DNA of 64,000 nucleotides from Microbacterium lacticum. Lineage in GTDB: Bacteria; Actinomycetota; Actinomycetes; Actinomycetales; Microbacteriaceae. Under the pieces are notes generated by a model that was not told where the DNA came from, searched no databases, and saw only the letters and a list, made by a program, of their open reading frames with translations. The position numbers were made by a program, and so were the translations under genes. The stretch spans positions 62,001 through 126,000 of the forward strand of contig NZ_VFPS01000002.1 of assembly GCF_006716815.1 (NCBI RefSeq), in the 5' to 3' direction. Of this stretch, positions 1 through 7,947 are shown piece after piece. Within the stretch, counting starts at the first letter, position 1. Each line of letters begins with the position of its first letter.

Positions 1-930
1 GGTGCCGCCCGTGCCGGGAAGGGTCTGCACCGTCAGCGACTGACCGGCGAGGATGCGGGCGAGCACCGCCTCCTGCTCGGCGTCGGCGTCGAGCAGCAGC
101 CGGTCGGAGGCCGGCGGGCGCTCGTCGGCGCTCACCAGGGGCGACAACGGCCGCACGACGGTGAGGTCCTCGCGGTCGGCGGCGTGGCCGGCGAGGGCGT
201 TCAGCACGGGGTGGTCGAGATCGGCGGCGTCGCGCACCATGTCGGATGCCACGTCGGCGAAGGTCGAGACGACCAGGCGCGGCAGCACGGTGAACGTGTC
301 GACGTGCGCCGTCAGAGCGCGGAGGTGGTCGATGACCGGCTGCGGCTTGAAGACCCCGCCGTCGTAGGCGAGCTCGGCGAGCGCGCGGCCGTCGAGCGAG
401 ATGCCGAAGTGGGTGCGCGCCGCCTCGACGAGTTCGGGGTTGACGGTGAACGAGCCGTGCAGCTTCAGGTCGAAGTCGAGGTGGTGCCGCCGGATGGCGA
501 GCGGGCGCAGCAGCACCGGCGCGGCGTAGGAGACGCCGCCGATCCGCCACGCGGCGATCGCCACGGCGAGGTGCACGGTGTCGAGACCCCGCGAGGTGCG
601 CAGTTCCACGTCCTTCGCGGCGATGCGCTCGGCCGCGAGTCGCGCGGTGCGGAGGGCCACCTCGTCGCGGAAGAGGTTCGACAGCAGGGTCGACCGGCCC
701 GTGATGAACTGCGGGAGGCTCCCGGGGTGAGCCTTCGTGATGTCGATGCCGGCGTCACCGGCATCCGTGTAGTGCAGCAGGGTGGAACGGCCACCGAGGT
801 GCGCCGACTCTTCGCGCAGCCGCGCGCGCTCCGCCGCGGCGACGTGCGTGACGACCACTCCGGGCTCGGCGAAGTCCAGGTCTGCTGGGGTCACCGAGTG
901 CACGTGCTCAGCCTCGCTCTCGCCTCGCAC
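1..930 (-). CDS. DNA helicase, superfamily I-like, N-terminal part (runs off the window)
   Basis: The minus-strand frame is open from about 954 to the left edge and reads out of the window. Near the edge it contains the P-loop-like string LPGTGGT, where superfamily I helicases with a long N-terminal domain carry Walker A. About 300 residues precede it, rich in helix-forming segments (e.g. GRSTLLSNLFRDEVALRTAR). The GTG at 930 is preferred because a GGAG lies about 11 bases upstream; GTG at 903 and 954 are alternatives. The next gene is divergent, so this gene has its own promoter in the roughly 175-base gap. The helicase call rests on the P-loop and general resemblance to actinobacterial AAA/helicase proteins; the motor core is outside the window. 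Confidence 0.6.
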   Translation of the reverse strand, partial: MRGESEAEHVHSVTPADLDFAEPGVVVTHVAAAERARLREESAHLGGRSTLLHYTDAGDAGIDITKAHPGSLPQFITGRSTLLSNLFRDEVALRTARLAAERIAAKDVELRTSRGLDTVHLAVAIAAWRIGGVSYAAPVLLRPLAIRRHHLDFDLKLHGSFTVNPELVEAARTHFGISLDGRALAELAYDGGVFKPQPVIDHLRALTAHVDTFTVLPRLVVSTFADVASDMVRDAADLDHPVLNALAGHAADREDLTVVRPLSPLVSADERPPASDRLLLDADAEQEAVLARILAGQSLTVQTLPGTGGT

Positions 931-1106
931 GGCGCCGCCGTCTCCTCGCCACACACTCGACACCCTAGGCGCCGACACGCCCCGAAGCGCGTTGGCGCGG
1001 CGGGTTTCGTGCGATTGCGTCGCCGCCTCCTCCCCAATCGGCCGATTCGGCGCACTGTGCACAGATCGGGCCTTCCGGCGCCGGGGCGCGTGCGGCGCGG
1101 GCCATC

Positions 1107-1700
1107 ATGGCAGACATGACTTCCCGCTCATCCTCGCGGCGGCCGGCATCCCGGCCCGCCGCGTTCACGGTGCACCCGACACCGATCGGCCAGGCTCTCG
1201 TCGTCGCCACCGACGAGGGCCTGGCCGCCCTGCAGCTGCTGGAGGTGCACGTGGATGCCAGGAATCACGCGCTCGCGGCGCTGACCGAGCACCTCGGCGC
1301 ACCGCTCGCGCCGGGCGACGACGCCACGCGGCCGATCACCGACCAGCTCGACGCGTACTTCGCGGGCGAGCTGCGGGGCTTCGACGTGCCGCTCGACCTC
1401 CGTGCCGTGCACGGCTTCGTGCGCACCGCGCTCGAAGCGGTGTGCGAGATCCCCTACGGGGCGGTCGGCTCGTACGCCGACGTGGCGGTCGCCGCCGGCT
1501 CCCCCGGCGCGAACCGCGCCGTCGGCACCGCCTGCGCGCGCACCCCGATCTCGATCGTGGTCCCCGTGCACCGGGTAGTGCGCAGCGACGGCTCGATCGG
1601 CGAGTACGGCGGCCACCCCGAACGCAAGCGCTTCCTCCTCGACCTCGAGGAGCGGGTCGTCCGGGCATCCCCCGGTCATCGGATCTCCGCGGGCGTGTAA
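1107..1700 (+). CDS. Alkyltransferase-like protein of the Ogt/MGMT family lacking the acceptor cysteine
   Basis: The C-terminal half is a clear O6-alkylguanine-DNA alkyltransferase domain: IPYGAVGSYADVA, the arginine-finger region NRAVGTACARTPI and the active-site loop IVVPVHRVV. In repair-active enzymes that loop is PCHR; here it is PVHR, codon GTG where TGC or TGT is expected. The protein therefore cannot accept an alkyl group by the normal mechanism. Proteins of this type (ATLs) bind O6-alkylguanine and hand lesions to nucleotide excision repair; that role is an inference for this copy. The 197-residue length fits an Ogt with N-terminal subdomain. ATG at 1116 is an alternative start. It stands alone and is followed by a strong hairpin. 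Confidence 0.82.
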   Translation: MADMTSRSSSRRPASRPAAFTVHPTPIGQALVVATDEGLAALQLLEVHVDARNHALAALTEHLGAPLAPGDDATRPITDQLDAYFAGELRGFDVPLDLRAVHGFVRTALEAVCEIPYGAVGSYADVAVAAGSPGANRAVGTACARTPISIVVPVHRVVRSDGSIGEYGGHPERKRFLLDLEERVVRASPGHRISAGV

Positions 1701-1716
1701 GCCGCGCGCGGCGACG

Positions 1717-1753
1717 AGCGGCCCCGGAATCCGAGGAGGATTCCGGGGCCGCT
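1717..1753. terminator. Hairpin terminator between the ATL gene and the acetate symporter locus
   Basis: A perfect 16-bp inverted repeat (AGCGGCCCCGGAATCC and its complement) surrounds a 5-base loop. There is no T-run on either side. It lies between convergent genes and probably served both. The symporter stop is now separated from it by IS481. Confidence 0.7.
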
Positions 1754-1798
1754 GCCGGGGTGCCGGCGCTGAGCCTGAGCCTTGCGGGCTACTCGCCG

Positions 1799-2812
1799 CT
1801 AGTTGTTCTTCCCACTGACGTTGTGGACGCGGTCGATGGGTGCTCGGCCTCCGATGCCGGTGTGGGGTCGATGGTGATTGTAGTGGTGCAGCCAGGCGTC
1901 GTAGCTGGCGGCTCGCTGCTGGTCTGAGTCGTAGTGGCGGGCGTAGGCCCATTCGTCGGCGAGGGTGCGGTGGAATCGCTCGATCTTCCCGTTGGTCTGC
2001 GGCCGATAGGGCCGCGTGTATTTGTGCTTCACGTTCTCGCCGAGCGCCTCGTTGAACACCTTGGACCGGTAGCAGGAGCCGTTATCGGTCATCACCCGCT
2101 GCACGGTGATGCCGTGCCCGGCGAAGAACGCGCTGGCGCGCTGCCAGAACCCGCCGGCGGTGTCCTTGCGTTCGTCGGGGAGGATCTCGGAGTAGACCAG
2201 TCGGGCGTGGTCGTCGATCGCGGAATGCAGATACGAGTAGCCGACCCCGGAGCGGCGTTTGCGGCCCGTGGCACGTCCCAGCGTGCGCCAGCCGCCACCG
2301 TCAGGGATCCGGCCGAGCTTCTTCACGTCCACGTGCACCAGCTCGCCCGGCGCCTGTCGCTCGTACCGGACCGGCTTCGGCTTGCGCACCCGAACACCGG
2401 TGTTCTTGTCGACCTGCCCCAGCAGCGGCACCCGGTACCGCTTCAGCACCTTCGAGACCGTGGATTGCGGCAGCAGCAGGTGGTACGCGATCCGATGCGG
2501 GCCCCAACGTCGGGTCACCCGCAACCCGATGATCCGCCGCTCCATACGCTGCGGCGTCCGCGATGGCGAGCTCGCCGGCCGTGAGGAGCGATCCTGCATC
2601 GCCGCGCGTCCGCCGGCACGATACCGGGCGACCCACTTGGAGACCGTGCCACGGGCGACCTGGAACCGCTCCGCGACACGAGCCTGCGTCCAGCCGTCCT
2701 CGATCACCAGCCGAGCGATCTTGATCCGCCCATCGACGGTGAGCGCGGCGCGAGCGTGGGTAACGTATGACACGAGGACCTCCGTGGATCGAGTGAGTGT
2801 GGTAACCCACAT
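1799..2812 (-). CDS. IS481-family transposase (copy A)
   Basis: This is a DDE transposase that cuts and joins the ends of its own element. The N-terminal helix-turn-helix is around residues 25-65 (TQARVAERFQVARGTVSKW). The integrase core includes HVDVKKLGRIPDGGGW, the AIDDHARLVYSEI segment, VMTDNGSCYRS, and the NGKIERFHRTLADEWAY block with the final glutamate. Length 337 fits the family; the true start may be an internal GTG a few residues later. The last two codons read AAC TAG: the AAC spans the IS boundary and the TAG lies wholly in the target duplication. The IS itself therefore encodes no stop. Confidence 0.93.
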   Translation of the reverse strand: MWVTTLTRSTEVLVSYVTHARAALTVDGRIKIARLVIEDGWTQARVAERFQVARGTVSKWVARYRAGGRAAMQDRSSRPASSPSRTPQRMERRIIGLRVTRRWGPHRIAYHLLLPQSTVSKVLKRYRVPLLGQVDKNTGVRVRKPKPVRYERQAPGELVHVDVKKLGRIPDGGGWRTLGRATGRKRRSGVGYSYLHSAIDDHARLVYSEILPDERKDTAGGFWQRASAFFAGHGITVQRVMTDNGSCYRSKVFNEALGENVKHKYTRPYRPQTNGKIERFHRTLADEWAYARHYDSDQQRAASYDAWLHHYNHHRPHTGIGGRAPIDRVHNVSGKNN

Positions 2813-2877
2813 CGATACCGGAGGTCCTCACCTCATCCCGTCACGCCACGCTGCTCACAACCACCGTGGGAAGAACA
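1804..2877 (-). mobile_element. IS481-family insertion sequence, copy A, with 6-bp target duplication
   Basis: The element is bounded by terminal inverted repeats beginning TGTTCTTCCCAC; the match extends about 24 bp imperfectly. Both flanks carry GCTAGT (1798-1803 and 2878-2883), a 6-bp duplication of the NCTAGN type known for IS481. The right copy contains the TAG stop codon of the symporter gene and the left copy provides the TAG stop of the transposase. Intact repeats, intact duplication and an open transposase suggest a fairly recent, possibly active insertion. Confidence 0.92.
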
Positions 2878-2878
2878 G

Positions 2879-4516
2879 CTAGTGCTCGACCGCCTTCTCC
2901 GCACCGTAGCCGGTCAGCGAGCGGACATCCATCTCGGCGGCCTTGCGCGGATCCTCCTTGCGGGTTGACGTCACCGAGCCGAGCCAGCCGAGGAAGAAGC
3001 CCAGCGGGATCGAGACGATGCCAGGGTTGTTCAGCGGCCAGATCGCGGTGCCGACGTTCTTGAACACGCTCGTCTCGGTGCCCCAGAACACGGGCGAGAG
3101 CACGATGAGGATGATCGCCGCGGCGAGGCCCCCGTACATGCTCCACACCGCGCCGCGCGTGGTGAACTTGCGCCAGTACAGCGAGTACAGGATCGTCGGC
3201 AGGTTCGCCGAGGCGGCGACGGCGAAGGCGAGCGCCACGAGGAACGCGACGTTCTGCCCCTGCACGCCGATGCCGCCGAGGATCGCGAGCACGCCGATGA
3301 CGATCACCGTGCGACGGGCGACCTTCACCTCGGCATCCGGTTCGACCTTGCCCTTCTTCACGACGTTGGCGTAGATGTCGTGGGCGAACGAGGCCGCCGC
3401 GGTGATCGTGAGCCCGGCGACCACGGCGAGGATCGTCGCGAACGCGACCGCCGAGATGAAGCCGAGCAGCAGCGGACCGCCGAGCGCCTGCGCGAGCAGC
3501 GGCGCGGCGGAGTTGACCCCGCCGGGAGCCGCACGGATCACATCGGGGGTGACGAGCGCCCCGGCGCCGTAGCCGAGCACGAGGGTGAGCAGGTAGAACA
3601 GGCCGATCAGCCAGATCGCCCAGACCACCGAGCGACGCGCCTCCTTGGCGGTCGGCACGGTGTAGAAGCGCATCAGCACGTGCGGGAGCCCGGCCGTGCC
3701 GAGCACGAGCGCGATGGCGAGGGAGATGAAGTCCCACGGGTTCTTGCCGTACTGCAGACCCGGGCCGAGGATCGCGTCCTTCGGATCGGTCGTCGAGGCC
3801 GCGACCGCCGACTCGAGCAGCGTGTTCAGGCTGAACCCGTTGATCGCGAGCACCCAGATCGTCATGACGATCGCGCCGCCGATGAGGAGGAACGCCTTGA
3901 CGATCTGCACCCACGTGGTGCCCTTCATGCCGCCGATGAGCACGTAGACGATCATCAGCACCCCGACGACCACGACGACGATCGACTGGCCGATCTGCTC
4001 GTGGATGCCGAGGAGCAGCGAGACGAGGCCGCCGGCGCCGGCCATCTGCGCGAGCAGGTAGAAGAAGCACACCGCGAGGGTCGTGATGGCCGCGGCCATG
4101 CGCACGGGCCGCTCCTTCAGGCGGAACGACAGCACGTCGGCCATGGTGAACTTGCCGGTGTTGCGCATGAGCTCGGCGACGAGCAGCAGCGCGACCAGCC
4201 ACGCCACCAGGAAGCCGATCGAATAGAGGAATCCGTCGTAGCCGTTCAGCGCGATCGCGCCGACGATGCCGAGGAACGACGCCGCCGACAGGTAGTCGCC
4301 GGCGATGGCGAACCCGTTCTGCGGGCCGGTGAACGAGCGTCCGGCGGCGTAGTAGTCGGCCGCGGTCTTGTTGTTGCGGCTCGCGCGGATGACGATGAAC
4401 AGCGTCACCGCGACGAACGCGCCGAAGATCGAGATGTTGAGCACGGGGTTGTTGTCGGCGGCCGTCGTGGCGGCGGCGTGCACCGCGAGGGGGGCCGAGG
4501 CGGCGACGGGGATCAT
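2879..4516 (-). CDS. actP: Sodium/acetate symporter (cation acetate symporter, SSS family)
   Basis: A 545-residue membrane protein of the sodium:solute symporter family. Starting at ATG 4516 it has the conserved DYYAAGRSFTGPQNGFAIAG segment, SAASFLG, and about 13 hydrophobic segments. It is likely to import acetate and similar short monocarboxylates. The start overlaps the stop of the upstream DUF485 gene (ATGA) and has AGGAGG seven bases upstream, so the two are translationally coupled. The stop codon TAG (2881-2879) is part of the GCTAGT sequence duplicated by IS481 insertion, so the protein is complete. Its original terminator is now over 1 kb away. The divergent GAF-LuxR gene may regulate the pair. 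Confidence 0.93.
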   Translation of the reverse strand: MIPVAASAPLAVHAAATTAADNNPVLNISIFGAFVAVTLFIVIRASRNNKTAADYYAAGRSFTGPQNGFAIAGDYLSAASFLGIVGAIALNGYDGFLYSIGFLVAWLVALLLVAELMRNTGKFTMADVLSFRLKERPVRMAAAITTLAVCFFYLLAQMAGAGGLVSLLLGIHEQIGQSIVVVVVGVLMIVYVLIGGMKGTTWVQIVKAFLLIGGAIVMTIWVLAINGFSLNTLLESAVAASTTDPKDAILGPGLQYGKNPWDFISLAIALVLGTAGLPHVLMRFYTVPTAKEARRSVVWAIWLIGLFYLLTLVLGYGAGALVTPDVIRAAPGGVNSAAPLLAQALGGPLLLGFISAVAFATILAVVAGLTITAAASFAHDIYANVVKKGKVEPDAEVKVARRTVIVIGVLAILGGIGVQGQNVAFLVALAFAVAASANLPTILYSLYWRKFTTRGAVWSMYGGLAAAIILIVLSPVFWGTETSVFKNVGTAIWPLNNPGIVSIPLGFFLGWLGSVTSTRKEDPRKAAEMDVRSLTGYGAEKAVEH

Positions 4517-4863
4517 GCGCCCGCCTCCTGCTTCTCGAGCTCGCCGCGGATCTCGGCCGACAGCGGGTCGAGGCGGCGGTTCGCGTAGGAGACGTACGCC
4601 ATCGTGATCGCGAAGGTCGTGACGAATTGCCCGAGGCCGAGCAGCAGCCCCACGGTGATGTGACCCCAGACGCGCGTGGACATGAACTCGGTCGCGAACG
4701 ACGAGAGCAGCACGTAGGCGAAGTACCACACCAGGAAGGCGATGGTGAGTGGCCAGACGAACCTGCGATGGCGCCGCTTCAGCTCGACGAACGGCGGCGA
4801 TTTCTCCACCGCGATGTAGTCGACGCCACCCGGCGGGGTGGCATCGTTGGACGGTCCGGACAT
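4513..4863 (-). CDS. DUF485 (YjcH-type) membrane protein, partner of the acetate symporter
   Basis: A 116-residue protein with two hydrophobic helices (WPLTIAFLVWYFAYVLLSSF and a second around GHITVGLLLGLGQF) followed by the SYANRRLDPLSAEIR tail typical of DUF485. Genes of this family sit directly upstream of actP in many bacteria and are co-transcribed with it; its exact role is not established. ATG 4863 is chosen over the one 18 bases upstream because AAGGAGG lies four to five bases before it. Confidence 0.9.
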   Translation of the reverse strand: MSGPSNDATPPGGVDYIAVEKSPPFVELKRRHRRFVWPLTIAFLVWYFAYVLLSSFATEFMSTRVWGHITVGLLLGLGQFVTTFAITMAYVSYANRRLDPLSAEIRGELEKQEAGA

Positions 4864-4992
4864 GTGGCCTCCTTGCCTCATGGGACGGGGCGTGCGCCCC
4901 CGCGCCCGGACTTCGTCGACCGGCCGCGTGATATCGTCGACGCTACGAAACCGGGTGACGCCGCCGTCACCCCCGGAAGTGGGTAACGCAGC

Positions 4993-5847
4993 ATGTCAGA
5001 AGTCGGCCTCGCCTCCGAGGACGATCTCCTGGCTCGCGCGGTCGGCGGTCTCGCTACCCGCACCGGTCTCCCCGTCGCCTTCGGCGGGTTCGAGCGCGAC
5101 GGCGCGATCGATGTCACCTCCGTCGTCGGCAACCGCACCTCCTCCCTCGCCGGTCTCGCCGTGCAGCCCACCCGCGGCCTCGGCGGGCGCGCCTTCGTCG
5201 AACGCCGCCCCCGGCTCGCTCTCGACTACCGCTCCTCCCGCAACATCACCCACGACTACGACCGCGCGGTGCTCGGCGAGGGCATCTCGACGCTCTTCGC
5301 CGTGCCGGTGCTCGTCTCGGGCCGGCCCCGGGGCGTCCTCTACTGCGGATCGTGGGCACGCTCCCCCTTCGGCGAGACGACGGCGCGCACCGCTCTGCAG
5401 GTCGCGTCCGACCTCGCGACCGAGCTGCGCGTGCGCGACGAGGTCGGTCGTCGGCTCCGCCTCCTGCCCGCTCCCGCCGAGGCCCCCGCCCTCGACGTCG
5501 CCGCGCGCGAAGAGCTGCGCGAGGCGTACGCCGAGCTCCGCCGCATCGGCGCCGAGGTCGGCGACCCGGGCATCCGCCGACGGCTCGCCGACATCGAGTC
5601 GCGCCTCGCGACGCTCTCGCAGGGCGGCGCGGCCGAGATCGAGAAGCTCGACGTGCGCCTGTCGCCCCGCGAGACCGACGTGCTCGCGTGCGCCGCGCTC
5701 GGGCAGACCAACGCCGAGATCGCGGCGACGCTCACCCTCCGCGAGGGCACGGTGAAGTCGTACCTGCAGTCGGCGATGGCCAAGCTGGATGCCTCGACCC
5801 GCCACGCGGCGGTCGCGAAGGCGCGCCGGGCGGGCCTCCTGCCCTGA
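4993..5847 (+). CDS. GAF domain and LuxR-type HTH transcriptional regulator
   Basis: Of the 284 residues, positions 1-145 form a GAF-like sensor (GLGGRAFVERRPRLALDYRS, ISTLFAVPVLVSGRPRGVLY). A helical linker spans 165-215, and a LuxR/GerE helix-turn-helix follows (LSPRETDVLACAALGQTNAE, then LREGTVKSYLQSAMAKLDA). It probably binds a small ligand and controls nearby promoters. It is divergent from the DUF485-actP operon across 129 bases, and regulators of this architecture are commonly found next to actP in actinobacteria, so control of acetate uptake is a reasonable inference. Confidence 0.85.
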   Translation: MSEVGLASEDDLLARAVGGLATRTGLPVAFGGFERDGAIDVTSVVGNRTSSLAGLAVQPTRGLGGRAFVERRPRLALDYRSSRNITHDYDRAVLGEGISTLFAVPVLVSGRPRGVLYCGSWARSPFGETTARTALQVASDLATELRVRDEVGRRLRLLPAPAEAPALDVAAREELREAYAELRRIGAEVGDPGIRRRLADIESRLATLSQGGAAEIEKLDVRLSPRETDVLACAALGQTNAEIAATLTLREGTVKSYLQSAMAKLDASTRHAAVAKARRAGLLP

Positions 5848-5866
5848 CGCGACGCGCGCTGCTCGC

Positions 5867-5872
5867 TAGGCT
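5867..5872 (+). promoter_or_regulatory. -10 element TAGGCT of a probable leaderless promoter for lsr2
   Basis: TAGGCT ends six bases before the ATG of lsr2, and no ribosome-binding sequence separates them. This spacing places the transcription start at or next to the ATG, as in actinobacterial leaderless mRNAs. The same arrangement recurs upstream of serC, the 43555 gene and the XPB-like gene. Confidence 0.65.
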
Positions 5873-5878
5873 CTGCCC

Positions 5879-6250
5879 ATGGCTCACAAAATCGTGCATC
5901 AGCTCGTCGACGATCTCGACGGCACCGTCCTCGAGGTCGGCTCGGGCGAGACGATCCTCTTCTCTCTCGACGGCACCGCCTACGAGATCGACCTCACCGA
6001 CGAGAACGCCGCGGCCCTGCGCGACGCCCTCGCCCCGTTCATCGCGGCCGCCCGTTCGGTGTCGGCCCGCGCCGGCGGCCGGAGCGGGTCGGGCAGCTCG
6101 GGCAGCTCGGGCGGCGCGCGGCGGCAGAAGCGCTCCGGGCAGCGCGACTATGCGCCGGTGCGCGAGTGGGCGGCGCAGAACGGCTACACCGTCTCGGAGC
6201 GCGGCCGGATTCCGGCGCCCGTGCTCGAGGCGTACGACGCCGCGCACTGA
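5879..6250 (+). CDS. lsr2: Lsr2 nucleoid-associated protein
   Basis: A 123-residue homologue of Lsr2, the actinobacterial H-NS analogue that bridges AT-rich and horizontally acquired DNA. It has the N-terminal dimerisation domain (VDDLDG and ETILFSLDGTAYEIDLT), a Gly/Ser-rich linker around residues 64-85, and the C-terminal DNA-binding domain (REWAAQNGYTVSERGRIPAPV) with the RGR minor-groove hook. It is transcribed on its own from a leaderless promoter. Confidence 0.96.
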   Translation: MAHKIVHQLVDDLDGTVLEVGSGETILFSLDGTAYEIDLTDENAAALRDALAPFIAAARSVSARAGGRSGSGSSGSSGGARRQKRSGQRDYAPVREWAAQNGYTVSERGRIPAPVLEAYDAAH

Positions 6251-6331
6251 GCTTTCGCGGCCGGGCATCGCTCTCAGACGACGCACGGGCTCCTCTGCTA
6301 TCGTCGTGGTCTGACCACAGTGAGGACTCGC

Positions 6332-7069
6332 ATGCTCCGCCACCGCTCCCCCGCCCGCACCTTCCTCTCCGCCGCGACGCTCGCGGTCGTGCTCGCGGCC
6401 GGCGGCTCGCTGGCCGGATGCTCCGCGGCGTCGGGCGACGCTCCGACGACGTCGCCGACCGCGTCGACGAGCGACGCGGCGGTCGTCGCACCCGCGCACG
6501 CCGACGGGTACGGCCTCCCCGCGGGCGACGGCTCGGCACGCATCGAGCTGTGGACCGACCTGTCCTGCCCCTACTGCCGGCAGCTCGAGCTGGCCACCGG
6601 CGACCTCATCGCCGACGCCGTCGCGGCGGGCACGGCGACCCTCGTCATCCATCCCCTGAACTTCGTCAGCACCAAGCACGGCGACGACACCGACTGGTCG
6701 ACGCGCGCGGCGAGCGCCCTCGCCGCGGTGAGCGACGCGGGCGAGAACGACCGTCTGCCCGCGTTCTACGCGCTGCTGCAGGAGCACCAGACCCTCGCGG
6801 ACGGCACCTCGCACCCGACCGATGACGACATCGTCGCGCTCGCGCAGCAGGCGGGGGTCACCTCGGACATCTCCGACGCCGTCGCCTCGCGCCGCTTCGG
6901 CCCGTGGGTCTCGGCATCGAACCAGCACTGGCTCGGCGCGACGATCGACGGCACCTCGCAGGTCGTCTCGGGGGTGCCGATCCTCGTCGTGAACGGCACG
7001 GTCATCGACCTGTCCACCGACGGCCTCACCGGCCGCCTGCAGGCGGCGATCGACGCCGCGCAGAACTGA
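6332..7069 (+). CDS. DsbA-family thioredoxin-fold lipoprotein with CPYC active site
   Basis: A secreted, lipid-anchored thiol-disulfide exchange protein. The signal peptide ends in the lipobox LAGC. The thioredoxin domain follows with WTDLSCPYCRQLE as redox site and a cis-proline region GVPILVVNG near the C-terminus. ATG 6332 is preferred to the upstream in-frame GTG because GAGGA lies five bases before it. It stands alone. It is related in fold to the protein at 58630-59625, which has lost its cysteines. Confidence 0.88.
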   Translation: MLRHRSPARTFLSAATLAVVLAAGGSLAGCSAASGDAPTTSPTASTSDAAVVAPAHADGYGLPAGDGSARIELWTDLSCPYCRQLELATGDLIADAVAAGTATLVIHPLNFVSTKHGDDTDWSTRAASALAAVSDAGENDRLPAFYALLQEHQTLADGTSHPTDDDIVALAQQAGVTSDISDAVASRRFGPWVSASNQHWLGATIDGTSQVVSGVPILVVNGTVIDLSTDGLTGRLQAAIDAAQN

Positions 7070-7115
7070 CGCCGGCGGGGTCGACGCGCTGACCCGGACG
7101 CCGTGACCCGGCGGC

Positions 7116-7268
7116 TCAGCCCGCTTCGGCGAGGCGGTGCAGCAGCAGCACCTGCGAGGCGATCATCCGCTCGAGCTCGGCCGGGTCGACCGACTCGTCG
7201 GACGCGTGGATGCGGGCGTGCTCGGTGTCCTGCGCACCCCAGAGCACGACGGATGCCTCGGGCGAGCT
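7116..7268 (-). pseudogene. Dipeptidase (M20-type) remnant, C-terminal ~50 codons
   Basis: The minus strand reads PEASVVLWGAQDTEHARIHA and then ESVDPAELERMIASQVLLLHRLAEAG before a stop. This is the end of an M20 peptidase/dipeptidase, with the glutamate-histidine region near the metal site. Everything upstream of it is missing; it is joined out of frame to the start of an unrelated small gene. It cannot be active. Confidence 0.75.
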
Positions 7269-7323
7269 CACGGTCGGGGATCTCGATCCCGTCGGTGGTG
7301 TTGCCGTAGTAGAGACGTCCCAT
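7264..7323 (-). pseudogene. 5' end of a DUF7882-type small protein gene, truncated by deletion
   Basis: An ATG at 7323 with GGAG ten or so bases upstream starts MGRLYYGNTTDGIEIPDREL, the conserved beginning of a small Microbacteriaceae protein. After about 20 codons the sequence switches to the dipeptidase tail in another frame. The junction is near 7264-7272 (GAGCTCGCCC). The frame continues to 6766 only as an antisense shadow of the lipoprotein gene, so no functional product is expected. Confidence 0.65.
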
Positions 7324-7398
7324 GTCTGCTGCGCTCCTTCTGGTCGTTATTGCTCTGCCGAAAGGTTACTCACAAGAAAAAGTAGTTAGTCAAGCGAG

Positions 7399-7418
7399 AT
7401 ACACATCGGGTGTATAGT
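7399..7418 (+). promoter_or_regulatory. Palindrome overlapping a -10 element upstream of marR
   Basis: ATACAC-N5-GTGTAT (7399-7415) overlaps TATAGT (7413-7418), a good -10, about 50 bases before the MarR start. The region 7360-7440 is unusually AT-rich for this window. MarR regulators commonly repress themselves at such palindromes, so this is a candidate operator. Confidence 0.5.
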
Positions 7419-7467
7419 AATTGCAGCAAGTAGCCAATCAACGTGCCGACATCGGCCGGAGGTGTCC

Positions 7468-7944
7468 ATGACCGACCTCGACGACGTGCAGACCGTCGAT
7501 GCTGTTCTGCGCGCATACGAGCGTTTCCGGGCCGCCGACACTGCCATGCTGGCGCGTGTACGCAGCCGCACCGGGCTGAGCGAGAACCAGCTCGCCATCC
7601 TCCGCTTCCTCCTCCGCGAGCGCGAAGACGCCCACCACGTGAAGCCGAGTGAGATCGCCCGGCACTTGGGCATCAGTTCGGCATCCACCACGGCCCTCCT
7701 TGACCGGCTCGAGAAGGCCGGCATGGTGGTGCGCGGCAGCAATCCCGAAGATCGACGCAGCATCCTCGTCACGGTCACCGACGATGCCGAGCATGCCATC
7801 GCGTCGACCTATGAGGTCTTCGAAGCGCGCCTGGCCGGCCTCATGGAGGATCTCAGCCCCGATGAGCGTCGCGATGTGATCTCGTTCTTCTCGTCGCTCG
7901 CCGACGCGGCCGACGGCACTGCCGAGCTCAGTCCGGCGCGCTGA
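7468..7944 (+). CDS. MarR-family transcriptional regulator (first of a convergent pair)
   Basis: A 158-residue winged-helix regulator: helix-turn-helix KPSEIARHLGISSASTTALL and the wing with NPEDRRSILVTVT. ATG 7468 is preceded at five bases by GGAGG; an in-frame GTG six bases earlier is less likely. It resembles the neighbouring MarR on the opposite strand across nearly the whole length. The two genes converge with three bases between their stops. The ligand is unknown. Confidence 0.88.
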   Translation: MTDLDDVQTVDAVLRAYERFRAADTAMLARVRSRTGLSENQLAILRFLLREREDAHHVKPSEIARHLGISSASTTALLDRLEKAGMVVRGSNPEDRRSILVTVTDDAEHAIASTYEVFEARLAGLMEDLSPDERRDVISFFSSLADAADGTAELSPAR

Positions 7945-7947
7945 CCC

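Noticed and set aside
184..1119. Long plus-strand open frame at the left edge
   Set aside because: It is the antisense shadow of the minus-strand helicase gene; composition is Arg/Gly-rich and no family is visible.
3380..4588. 402-codon plus-strand frame across actP
   Set aside because: Charged, repetitive His/Arg/Glu sequence opposite a clear symporter gene; a shadow frame.
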